Shown here in pieces: positions 42,972-51,800 of a stretch of DNA of 64,000 bases; positions within the stretch are counted from its first letter, which is position 1; each line of letters begins with the position of its first letter. The position numbers were made by a program, and so were the translations under genes. The stretch covers positions 140,929 through 204,928 of the forward strand of contig NZ_CABVHJ010000008.1 in NCBI RefSeq assembly GCF_902497745.1. Direction: 5' to 3'. This DNA is from Pseudomonas fluorescens. Lineage in GTDB: Bacteria > Pseudomonadota > Gammaproteobacteria > Pseudomonadales > Pseudomonadaceae. The notes under the pieces are model-generated. The model had not been told where the DNA came from and did no database searches. It saw nothing but the letters and a program-made list of their open reading frames with translations.

Positions 42972-43031
42972 TTCCCCAGAAACGGGGAAGCACCTGAATG
43001 GGCATCGAAGCCATTCCCCACTATTGGGGGG
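42972..43031. promoter_or_regulatory. Two activator-site dyads TTCCCC-N6-GGGG
   Basis: TTCCCC-AGAAAC-GGGGAA (42972-42989) is a perfect dyad. TTCCCC-ACTATT-GGGG (43014-43029) is the second. Their centres are 42 bp apart, four helical turns, so both lie on one face of the DNA, as expected for a sigma-54 activator. Confidence 0.6.
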
Positions 43032-43037
43032 GAACCT

Positions 43038-43799
43038 TCAGTCGTCGTCAATTCGTTCGATCCTGTTCTGCACCCGTAATTGCGCGAGCACCTGACGACG
43101 AGCCTGGGTCTGTTGCTGTCGGGCGAGCTGTGCCCTGACTGTATCCAGCCCCTGCAAATCTGGGACATCGGCGGCCTCCAAGTGGTTCGGCAAATAAATC
43201 ACATGCCAGCCAAACGGTGAACGCACCGGATCGCTGGCAAAACTCGCGCCGCTGACAATCGAGGCGCGCATTTGCAACAAGCGTAGACGCGCTTGTGCCA
43301 CTGTGACTGCATCCGCTTGCGCGGGCACACGGATCAGCAGGTGGCGCGGTTGCAAGGTATTGGCGCGGATCAGTTCGGCGAACATCTGTTGCGCCGCCAT
43401 CTCGCGGCGGGTGTACTCGGTGAAGGATGCCTCATCGAAACCGGCGTCCTGCAAGCGCCGGACGAATTTATCCGCGCCGCCGATGGCCATGCGGGTTTGC
43501 TCGATCTGCTGACGCACTACCTGGTCGTCGATCTGTCGGCCACGTTTCTGCGATTCCTGCCACAGCAGTTCTTTGTCGATCAACACTTGCAACGCCGCCT
43601 GCCGCAGTTCCTTGTAGGCCTTGGGGCTGCGAATACTCGAGACCGCACGGCCCTGATCTTCCAGGTATTCGGCGAAGAAACGCTCGAAGCGAAACCCGGA
43701 AATCTCCTCGCCATTGACCCGCGCCACGGCCGGCTCGTTATTGGCCCACGCCAGCGGGAGCCAGCAAGTCAGCAGCAAGATCAGCGTTGTGAGTTTCAT
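43038..43799 (-). CDS. SurA-like periplasmic protein with a shortened parvulin domain
   Basis: A 253-residue exported protein (signal MKLTTLILLLTCWLPLAWA). Residues 22-140 match the SurA N-terminal chaperone fold (VARVNGEEISGFRFERFF, ALQVLIDKELLWQESQKRG). The following rotamase part begins HLLIRVPAQADA and ends SPFGWHVIYLPNHLEA, but the middle, including the GGDLG region, is missing, about 35 residues fewer than usual. It may be a chaperone without isomerase activity. It is the last gene of the mnxG operon and could help fold MnxG, SCO or cytochrome partners. Confidence 0.72.
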   Translation of the reverse strand: MKLTTLILLLTCWLPLAWANNEPAVARVNGEEISGFRFERFFAEYLEDQGRAVSSIRSPKAYKELRQAALQVLIDKELLWQESQKRGRQIDDQVVRQQIEQTRMAIGGADKFVRRLQDAGFDEASFTEYTRREMAAQQMFAELIRANTLQPRHLLIRVPAQADAVTVAQARLRLLQMRASIVSGASFASDPVRSPFGWHVIYLPNHLEAADVPDLQGLDTVRAQLARQQQTQARRQVLAQLRVQNRIERIDDD

Positions 43800-43814
43800 G
43801 ATCGGGCCCTCCGT

Positions 43815-45365
43815 TCAGGGGCTGGCAACAATCGGTTTATATGGGGCGACCAGATAGAAACGCTGATCGGGCAAATCCACGGTGACCACATGCGCGCCGC
43901 TCAAGCCCAGGCGCCGACCGGGGCCGAAACTCAGGCGCGGGGTCAGGCCGGTGTCGAAGTCGTGCAGACCTTCCAGCGCTGTAACCAGTTTTTCCCGGCT
44001 GGCGTCACGACCGGCCTGTTTCATGCCTTCGCTGAGCAGCAGCATCGAGGCGTAGGCGCCGACCTGTAACACCGCGTGCTGAGCGCCGAGACCTTGACCT
44101 TCGCGCAACAAGGTCAGAGCCATGCGCCCGGTCTGGGTCCAGTCGCTGGGCACGAACGGATAGGCGAGAAACACCCGTCGGGTGAAGCCGTCCGGGACTT
44201 GCAGCAGATCACCGGCCACCTGGCTTGAGGCGGCGAACAGATAAGGCACTTGCCCGGCGCTTTGCAGGCGCGTCGCCAGACGACTGAAACCGCCGCCATT
44301 GCCCAGATAAAACACTGATCGCGAGCCCAGCGGCAGTGCATCCGCTGCTGGGTCGTAGGCTTGCAGATGGACGTTCTGCCAGCCGTGATCCTGCAAGTAC
44401 CGGCCGAGGTTTTGCGCGGCGAGCGTTTGTGCAGGGTCATCGGGATAGGCGATCAGTGTCGGCCCTTGCAGCACGCGCAAACTTGCCGTGGCGTAGTCGG
44501 CCAAGGAGATCAGTTGCTCACGCAGGCCGGGCAACGGTTCGAAAATCTGCGGGCTGGCCTGCATCGATCCGAGCAATGACAAGGCGCCGATCAGCGGTAC
44601 GCCAGACTGTTCCAGTCGACTCGCCAGTTCACTGTCGAGGGCCGGCGCCAGCGGCGCGATCAGGGCGAAAACCTGCTCCTGTTCGATCAAGCGCTGCAAG
44701 GCTTGCGCGGCACTGGCGCGATCCGGGCCGGGATCGATCACCGTCAACCGCAACTGTCGGCCGTGAATGCCACCGGCCTGATTGATCCGCGCGACGCTAC
44801 CCTTGAGCACAGCGGCGACGGTCATGCCCTCCTCCGCTAGCGGCCCATGGCTGGGCAGCAAGGTGCCCAGGTGCAAGGTCTCGGCATCGAGGCCGGGGTC
44901 ACGTTCATCGGCGAGGCGTTTGAGATAGGCGGTGAGGTTGCGCTGATCCTTCATCGACAGCAGAAAGCGCGGCATGCTCGGGTCGAGACGATTGTGGCCG
45001 GGGTCGCGACCCTGCTCGACGGCCGTGGCCAGCGTGCTTTCGCTGTAGGCCGGATAGCTGCGCCCATTGACCTGTCGCTGGCCGTAGGTGCTGGTCAGCC
45101 GCGACCAGTTCAGCGGCGGCGGACGCACTCCGCCTTCGGGTCGCCCGAGGCCATCGGTGCCGTGGCAATTGGCGCACGGCAGACTGGTTGCCGGCAGCAA
45201 CATATCCGCCGCGCCAACCCGCGCCATGATCGCTTCGCCGCTGGCTGACAGGCCTTGGCGGTACAGGCGTTTGCCTGCCGCTTCCTCTGCAGTCAGCGGC
45301 GCAGCGCTCGCGCCAAGGCTGACGCCAGCGAGCAGGATCAGGACGATTACGCCGCGCAGGTTCAT
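43815..45365 (-). CDS. Cytochrome c fused to an ABC-type periplasmic binding protein
   Basis: A 516-residue periplasmic protein. A signal peptide (residues 1-21) is followed by a monohaem cytochrome c domain with C64, C67 and H68 (CANCH) and a second half ending near residue 150. A Leu/Ile/Val-type binding-protein fold of about 350 residues follows: HLGTLLPSHGPLAEEG, INQAGGIHGRQLRLTVIDPG, ALIAPLAPALDSELAS, VPLIGALSLLGS and LAYPFVPSDWTQTG. No permease genes are nearby. It is placed between the SCO genes and the parvulin-like gene of the mnxG operon, so an electron-transfer or ligand-sensing role for the oxidase is inferred. Confidence 0.78.
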   Translation of the reverse strand: MNLRGVIVLILLAGVSLGASAAPLTAEEAAGKRLYRQGLSASGEAIMARVGAADMLLPATSLPCANCHGTDGLGRPEGGVRPPPLNWSRLTSTYGQRQVNGRSYPAYSESTLATAVEQGRDPGHNRLDPSMPRFLLSMKDQRNLTAYLKRLADERDPGLDAETLHLGTLLPSHGPLAEEGMTVAAVLKGSVARINQAGGIHGRQLRLTVIDPGPDRASAAQALQRLIEQEQVFALIAPLAPALDSELASRLEQSGVPLIGALSLLGSMQASPQIFEPLPGLREQLISLADYATASLRVLQGPTLIAYPDDPAQTLAAQNLGRYLQDHGWQNVHLQAYDPAADALPLGSRSVFYLGNGGGFSRLATRLQSAGQVPYLFAASSQVAGDLLQVPDGFTRRVFLAYPFVPSDWTQTGRMALTLLREGQGLGAQHAVLQVGAYASMLLLSEGMKQAGRDASREKLVTALEGLHDFDTGLTPRLSFGPGRRLGLSGAHVVTVDLPDQRFYLVAPYKPIVASP

Positions 45366-45374
45366 GGCGCGGAC

Positions 45375-45995
45375 TCAACGGCCAGCCACGGGCATTGTCA
45401 GCAACTGCAAGCGCTGGGCAATGGCGGCGGCCGGGGCGTCGGGACGAATTTTGCTCCAGCGTTTATTGGCGACATCGCCCACGATCAACTGCGTGGAGTG
45501 CTGTTCGGGCGTCGGCACGATCTGGCCGATGCGGCTCAGTACCAGATCCATCTGCGCCTTGTCGCCGGTAAGAAAAAGCCAATGAGGGTCATCGGAACCC
45601 TGCTTCAAGGTGTAAGCCTTGAGCACCGCTGGCGTGTCGCGCAGCGGGTCACTGGTAAGGGAAATAAAGGTGATGTCCGGCGCCTTGTCACCCAACAGTT
45701 CGCGCACCTCTTTGAGCTTTTGGGTGATCAGTGGGCAGGCATCGTTGCAGCTGGTGAAAATCACGTTGAGCAGCACTATGCGGTTTTGCAGTGCGTCGCT
45801 GTAGAAGCGCAGGGTTTCGCCGTTCTGATCCTGCAACGGCGTGTCGGTGAACCAGGTTTTCGCATCGTGGGTGCCTTTAGCCGGCGCGGCAGCCACAGCG
45901 GCTGGCGGCTCAGAGACGTGGCCTTCGTGAGCGAACGCGACGTTACCGAGAATCCAGAAGCACACGGTCAGGGAGATCCAGTCGAGCAGTCTCAT
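45375..45995 (-). CDS. SCO1/SenC family copper chaperone (second of pair)
   Basis: A 206-residue exported or anchored protein (N-terminal hydrophobic segment to about residue 22). The thioredoxin-like SCO fold has the copper Cys pair C83/C87 (FTSCNDACP) and a downstream His in EQHSTQLIVGD. It is homologous to the next gene and to the SCO part at 18876. Its ATG overlaps the stop of the SCO gene upstream (ATGA). It is likely to supply copper or keep thiols reduced for MnxG. Confidence 0.87.
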   Translation of the reverse strand: MRLLDWISLTVCFWILGNVAFAHEGHVSEPPAAVAAAPAKGTHDAKTWFTDTPLQDQNGETLRFYSDALQNRIVLLNVIFTSCNDACPLITQKLKEVRELLGDKAPDITFISLTSDPLRDTPAVLKAYTLKQGSDDPHWLFLTGDKAQMDLVLSRIGQIVPTPEQHSTQLIVGDVANKRWSKIRPDAPAAAIAQRLQLLTMPVAGR

Positions 45996-46642
45996 GGCTG
46001 TTGCTCCATGGCGATGGCGGTGTGTTTGGCGTGGGTGCGCAGGCCGCTGAGTTTTTCCACTTCCTTGGCCAGCAGCGCCGGATCAGTGAAGCCGTAGTAG
46101 CGCATCCAGTGGCGGCTGTCGCCGTCGCCGACGAGGATCAGCGGTTGATGACTCTTCAGGTCGCCGCTGAAGCTGCCGAGACCCTTGAGGGTTTCATTGA
46201 TCGACTGCGGCGAGCCGGTCAACCAGCTCCAGCCCGGCCCGCGCTGGAAGGTGCGCGCATAATCCTGCAGGCGTTTCGGGTCGTCGCGCTGTGGGTCGAT
46301 GCTGATTGAGACCAACTGCACTTCTTCGCCGACCCGCGCGCCAAGCTGCTTCTGCACCTTGCCCATGATCGACGAAACCACCGGGCACACCGTGGTGCAA
46401 CTGGTGTAGATAAAGCTCATGACGACGATTTTGCCCTGCACCAGGTCTTGTTCGAGGCGCACGGTTTTACCGTTTTGATCAAGCAGCGGCACGTTGGCGA
46501 ATTTCACCTGGGCGTGTTCTTGAGTGCTGCTGGCCGGGGCTTTGTGTCCGGCGTGTTCGTCGGCCGAATGAGCGTGGACTTGTTGAATGCCAAAGCTCAA
46601 CAGGCACAGGGTCAGCAGGCCACTGGATGCAAATCGGTTCAT
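45992..46642 (-). CDS. SCO1/SenC family copper chaperone (first of pair)
   Basis: A 216-residue exported protein with a His-rich segment after the signal (HAHSADEHAGHKA) that may bind copper. The SCO core has C82/C86 (YTSCTTVCP) and a later His in SHQPLILVGD. AGAGGAG precedes the ATG at 46642; a TTG at 46660 in frame lies before it. It starts 14 bp after the YVTN gene. Two SCO proteins in one operon suggest separate copper delivery and reduction steps. Confidence 0.87.
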   Translation of the reverse strand: MNRFASSGLLTLCLLSFGIQQVHAHSADEHAGHKAPASSTQEHAQVKFANVPLLDQNGKTVRLEQDLVQGKIVVMSFIYTSCTTVCPVVSSIMGKVQKQLGARVGEEVQLVSISIDPQRDDPKRLQDYARTFQRGPGWSWLTGSPQSINETLKGLGSFSGDLKSHQPLILVGDGDSRHWMRYYGFTDPALLAKEVEKLSGLRTHAKHTAIAMEQQP

Positions 46643-46656
46643 GTCGAAACTCCTCT

Positions 46657-48573
46657 TCAACGGGCCTGGCCGGGGGTGACCCGAACACTGGCAAAGGTCT
46701 TGTCATCGAAACCGGCGCCCAGCGAGGCCGCGCGCACATGCAGGTACCAGGCGCCGCTGCGGTCGAGGGTGATTGGCGCCTCGTACACGCCGTCGGCGAC
46801 TTCCAGCGCCGCCACTTCGCGGGGGTGCGAGGTGGGCGCGAGGTAGTAGCGCAGTTGCACGTCCTTGACGCCGCTGCGCTGTGTTTTGTCTTTGCCTTGC
46901 ACGATGCGGAAGCGCACGACGTAGGGGTCGTTGAGCGCCACAGCAGTCTTGTCGAGGAGGAACTCGACTTTCGGCTGGCCGAGGTGTTTTTGCGGTTTGC
47001 CGTCAGGATCAATCTGCGCGGTAAAGCAGTGAATGATGTTCGGCTGGTTAAGCAGGAATGCCACATCGAAGCGCCCCGCCGCCGGCAACTTCACCCGCGC
47101 GCTGTAGAGGCCCGGCGAGACTTCGCGCAGGCTGCGGTCGATGACCATGGCGGCGCGGGCGATCTGGCCACGGTTGGGGTAGCCAGACATCGGCGCGTTC
47201 ATGCCTTCGGCGTAGAAGTAGGTGGTGTTGTCCACCGGGTTGACCACGAACATCGCGTTGTCGTCACGCGACACCGCCAGGCTTGAGGCCAGCGGCAAAT
47301 CACCGGCCAGACGCGGCGCTTGCGGGCCGGCTTCGAAACCCTGGCTGATCGGCTGGCGACCTTCGCCGAGGGAGGACAGGTTGATCATGGTGACTTTCGG
47401 TGAAGCGAGTCCACGGATGTAGGCGTAGGCCTGGGTAAACACCACTTGGTAGGGTTCGGCGCTGACGTCCAGATCATGGATGGCGCTGTTGGTGGCGGCG
47501 TCGATGATGCTGGCGCGGTTTTCCACGGTGTTGAGCACTACACCGAAGCGGCCGTCGGCGCTGAAGCCCATGGGGCCGAGGCCTTGTTGCAGTTTGATCA
47601 CCCGGCGGATCGCGTGGGTGCTGGCGTCGATCACGGTGACGGTGCCGTCCTTGCCGTCGGCCACGTAGACCGCGCCGGACAATGGCGAGTAAGCGACGGA
47701 TAACGGATGGGAGCCGGTTTTGATCTGCTGGACGATGTTCAGGCTGGCGATGTCGATAACGCTGACGGTGCCGTCGTCGCGGTTGCTGACGAAGGCAAAA
47801 CGGCTGTCCTTGCTGAAGCTGATTTCGTGGTGGCCGCGACCGGTCTGTAGATGTTTGAGGGATTTGAGGCTTTGCGTGTCGACCACCGTCACGCCGGAGT
47901 CTTCGGCTTTGCTCGCGTTGTTGCCGACCCACAGCAGACGTTCATCGGGTTGCAGCGCCACGCGCACTGGTTGGCTGCCGGCCTTGATCGAATCGAGAAC
48001 CTTGAATTGTTCGCTGTCGATGACGGCCACTTCGCCCGCTGTCGGCATCGAGACGAATACGCGTTTGTTGTCTTTGGGGGTGACCCAGTCCATCGGCGGT
48101 TGCTTGAGTTCGATCCGCGCGAGGGTGCTGGTGATGCCGCCGACCGATACCGACGGATCGACCACGGCGATGCTGGCGTCGCGGTTCATCACCAGCAGGA
48201 AATAGCTGTTCAGATCCAACAATGGCCGCGCGCCAATGTTGGACTTGAGGAACACCCCGACCCGGGCTTTGCAGCTCTTGTCGCGGCCCTGGGCTTGATC
48301 GGCGGCGAGGGTTTGCGGATCGACCCAGGCGCCAGGTGCTACCCCGGACAACGGCTGGCCGGAAGCGCTGTCGGTGACGCGGAACTGCACATCGGCGAAT
48401 TCGCCTTCGCGCAGCTTGCCGTCGGCGGCCAGCGGCTTGAGGTTGAAGTCCACCGCCACACCGTCACGCGCCAAAGTTTGCCCGCCACCGGCCAGCGCAA
48501 TCTCACTCAGCGTCAGCAACGCCCCGGCCACGGCCAGCGAGCAAATACCGATGATGTTGATGATCCTGTTCAT
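46657..48573 (-). CDS. YVTN beta-propeller protein
   Basis: A 638-residue exported protein (signal MNRIINIIGICSLAVAGALL). A first domain of about 110 residues has two Cys-less beta segments and one Cys in DKSCKARVG. It is followed by a propeller at about 150-430 of YVTN-type blades (RVFVSMPTAGEVAVIDSEQF, FAFVSNRDDGTVSVIDIASL, AVYVADGKDGTVTVIDASTH). The last 200 residues are Ig/FixG-like (VEFLLDKTAVALNDPYVVRF). GGGGAG precedes the ATG. It sits between mnxG and the SCO genes. Such propellers often accompany periplasmic redox enzymes, but no catalytic motif is seen here. Confidence 0.78.
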   Translation of the reverse strand: MNRIINIIGICSLAVAGALLTLSEIALAGGGQTLARDGVAVDFNLKPLAADGKLREGEFADVQFRVTDSASGQPLSGVAPGAWVDPQTLAADQAQGRDKSCKARVGVFLKSNIGARPLLDLNSYFLLVMNRDASIAVVDPSVSVGGITSTLARIELKQPPMDWVTPKDNKRVFVSMPTAGEVAVIDSEQFKVLDSIKAGSQPVRVALQPDERLLWVGNNASKAEDSGVTVVDTQSLKSLKHLQTGRGHHEISFSKDSRFAFVSNRDDGTVSVIDIASLNIVQQIKTGSHPLSVAYSPLSGAVYVADGKDGTVTVIDASTHAIRRVIKLQQGLGPMGFSADGRFGVVLNTVENRASIIDAATNSAIHDLDVSAEPYQVVFTQAYAYIRGLASPKVTMINLSSLGEGRQPISQGFEAGPQAPRLAGDLPLASSLAVSRDDNAMFVVNPVDNTTYFYAEGMNAPMSGYPNRGQIARAAMVIDRSLREVSPGLYSARVKLPAAGRFDVAFLLNQPNIIHCFTAQIDPDGKPQKHLGQPKVEFLLDKTAVALNDPYVVRFRIVQGKDKTQRSGVKDVQLRYYLAPTSHPREVAALEVADGVYEAPITLDRSGAWYLHVRAASLGAGFDDKTFASVRVTPGQAR

Positions 48574-48617
48574 CTCGAACTCCCCTACCTCTTCACCTGG
48601 CAAAACACCGCCCCCCA

Positions 48618-48844
48618 TGTGGGAGCGAGCCTGCTCGCGAAAGCGTCTTCAGCCTCACCCTCACAAACCGAGTTGCCCCCATTCGCGAGCAAGCTCGCTC
48701 CCACAAGGGATTTGCGTACATCCACTTCCTCACTACCAACCACTGCCCCCTGTGGGAGCGAGCTTGCTCGCGAAAGCGGTCTGTCAGCCAACACACCTGT
48801 TGCATGTGCCGCCCTCTTCGCGAGCAGGCTCGCTCCCACAGGGA
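48618..48844. repeat. Two REP doublets
   Basis: Two inverted REP pairs (48618-48714 and 48750-48844) fill the 300 bp between mnxG and the YVTN gene. They may reduce read-through or stabilise the mnxG message. No gene or promoter was seen in this gap. Confidence 0.88.
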
Positions 48845-48874
48845 TTTTCATCCGCCGGGGCATTACCGTTGTAC

Positions 48875-51800
48875 CTACTGGCTTGGTGGCGCCGGTTCCG
48901 GTTCGTTGGTCACCCGCAGCAGTCCCCATAACCCGGAGGTGTTGCCATAGGCGGCGTAGTCGCGGAACAGGTAATCCCCCGGGATCGCATTACTGCCGCC
49001 AGCACTCGGAATCATGAAGCTGAAGTGCGCGGCCGGCAGGATGCTTTCGTGGGCGCCGATGTACATCGACATCGGGTTGTAGCCGAAGCGCACCGAACCT
49101 ACGCCCGGCGTGCCCATCGGATAACCCCCGGTGTCGCTCTTCTCGGCCTGGAACGGGTTCACCGACCAGACGTGCCCGTCGAGCTGGAACGTGGTGCCGC
49201 GACTGCCACCGCTCGGCATCAGAATATGCGTACGCAACGGCTGCCCCGGTTTGGCATACAGCACAGGCGTCTGCGGATCACCGCCGACCAGTGCATTGCT
49301 GTAAGCCATGTGCGCGTTGACCATGTCGCCGTAACCCGCGCCGTCGGCATGCCCGAACGGTGCATCCGGGGCGAGGCCGAAGCGATACCACAGCGGTTCG
49401 GTCTTGTAGTTGATCGCCATGCTCGAGTTGTCCTGCGGATCGGTCGGCACGCCGAAGCCTTCGGCGGCAATCCCTTCCACCGGCCGGCCATTGGCCCAAC
49501 GGGTGTTCAACGCCTTGTGCCAGACCATCGCGAAGTCGCGGTAGCTGGTCTGCCCAGGCGCAGTGACCGTGGCGTTGACCTTGCGTGCATCGTCAACCCA
49601 AGTCGCGCCGATCGGCAGAATGCTCATCGCCCCACCGAGGCCTTTTTGCGGTTGCTTGATCACGTCCGCCGGGGTGATGTTCAAGCCGCCGAACTCCACC
49701 GCCGTGGCGTTGATGTTGTCGACGCTGCGCCCCAGTTGAGTCACCGGTTTGCCTTCACGCTCCAGGTGCCCGGCGTAGTACTGATAAGTACGGGTCGGGT
49801 ACGCGCCGCTGCTGCCGACGCGCGGTGGCACGGTCTGGATCGGGTTGGCGCCGACGTTGGCGCCGTCGGATTTGGTGATGTCATACGCCAGCAACTGCGC
49901 GTGCAGACCGACGTGGCTGGACGGCCGCATCAGGTTGTTGCTGAAGGTGGTCGAGCCCAGACCGCTGTTGCGATCACGCTTGACCATGCCCTGCATCACG
50001 GCAGTCTGGGTCAGGTCAGGCATCACGCTCGGCAGACGGTTTTCCAGAGTGATGTTGATGCAGTCCCCTGCCGCTGCACGCAGCACCAATGGTTCGACCG
50101 GGATGCCGGGTTTGAGCTTGCCACTGACCGGATCGAGATCGGATTTACGCACATACAGGATCGCGGTCGGGTCATGCAACGGCCCGCTCTGGCCGCCGAT
50201 GGTGATGGTTTCGCCATCCTCCGGATCGGTCACGGTGACTTGTGGAATGCTCACCGTGCGCGAGTTCAGCACCAGGGTGCCGCCCGCTGGATTCAGCGGC
50301 CCGCCGACATGTTGACCAAGCCCTTCGGGATCGCCGATGGTCAGGCCCAGCGTATTGCCGAGAATGTCGTTGGCCAGCGCCGCGACCACTTCATAGTTGC
50401 GCTGCACGGTTGGCCGGGTGCCAATGCCGTTAGGGTTGGCGCCATAGCGCGGGCAACTGCCCTCGAACGCCACAGTGTTGCGCATGCCCGCCGGGCTTGG
50501 ATTATTAGGGATAGCGAACAGGTCGGCGCGTTTGGCTGTGTAGTTGCGCATCACGCCCCAGATACCGCTCCAGTAGCCTTCGATCGAGGCGTCCATCGAG
50601 TACAGATAGTCGCCCGTGGTCGCCGCCGAACTGGAGAGCATCGACACCGGCGCAATGAAGCCCATCTGCTCGGAGATGCCGATCATCTGCGACGCACGCC
50701 AGCCGGAGTTGGAGCTGTTGCCGAAACCGGAACCGCTCTGCAGCCATTTCACGCCGTGCAGGGTGACGTTGTGCTCTTCTTCATGGCCGCCGGCATGCAC
50801 CCGCAGCCGCACGTTGTCGCCGGTATAGGTGCGCAGCATCGGCGTGAACGGATCGCCCGGTTCGGCGCCGCCCTTGTTAATGTGCGGCGGGAACAGCGTG
50901 GTGCCGCCGGTGGGGCCGGTCGCTGAGGTGAGCAGATTCGGCGCCAGGTTCATCGCCGGGATCGCCCGGTCGGTACGGCTTTGCATGGCGAACGACAGAT
51001 CACCACCGAGGCCGTCGGCCTGCATGCCGCGCTTGCCGTCCGGGCCGACCTTGTTCGGGTCGTACACGCGCAGAGCCAGCGGTTCGTTGCGATAGTTGAC
51101 GACGAACATGCCCGGATCATCCACCGAGATCGCCTGCGGACATGGCCGGCTCGGGCAGCCCGGCACTTGACCGCCCTGCACTTCCAGTACGCCTTCAAGC
51201 AGGTTGCTGGCGTTGTTGCGCACTGGCGGATTGATCGCGTAGCGGAAGCTGTCGGCGGTGGCCGGGAACGCCTGCGCGTTCGGCACACCGTTGGGGCCGG
51301 CACCGACGTAGACGCCGGCTTCATAGGCGTGCTGGAAGTCGCTGTATTCGAGGAAAAACTCGCGGAAGCTGTCGTTCTTGCCGTCGCCATCGAGGTCGCC
51401 GGTGTTGATCACCGCTTGCCACGAGGTCGGGCCGCCATCCTGACGCGCGCCGCTATAGAGAGGCTCGCCGGTTTCGGCGTGGAACCAGGTGGAACCGGCC
51501 GGCTCGGCGAGCACAGTCGCGTACAAACCGATCTGTTGGTGCGTCGATGGGCCTAAGTGGTCGTGGGTGAAGATGGTGCCGAGGCCGCGATCGACGCCTT
51601 TGGCGTTGACCACCGGATCGACGAACCAGCGCTGCATCGCCGTGCGCGCACCGAGCCAATCGGGGCGGCCGTATTGGCCGAAGAATGGATGGTTCTTGGC
51701 TCTCGGGCAGGCCTGAGTGCCGTCGCGCGGGTCAGTGCCTGCGCACTGGTTGAACTCGCGAATCGCGTGAATGCGCTCCTGCACCGCGCCCGGCGAGAGC

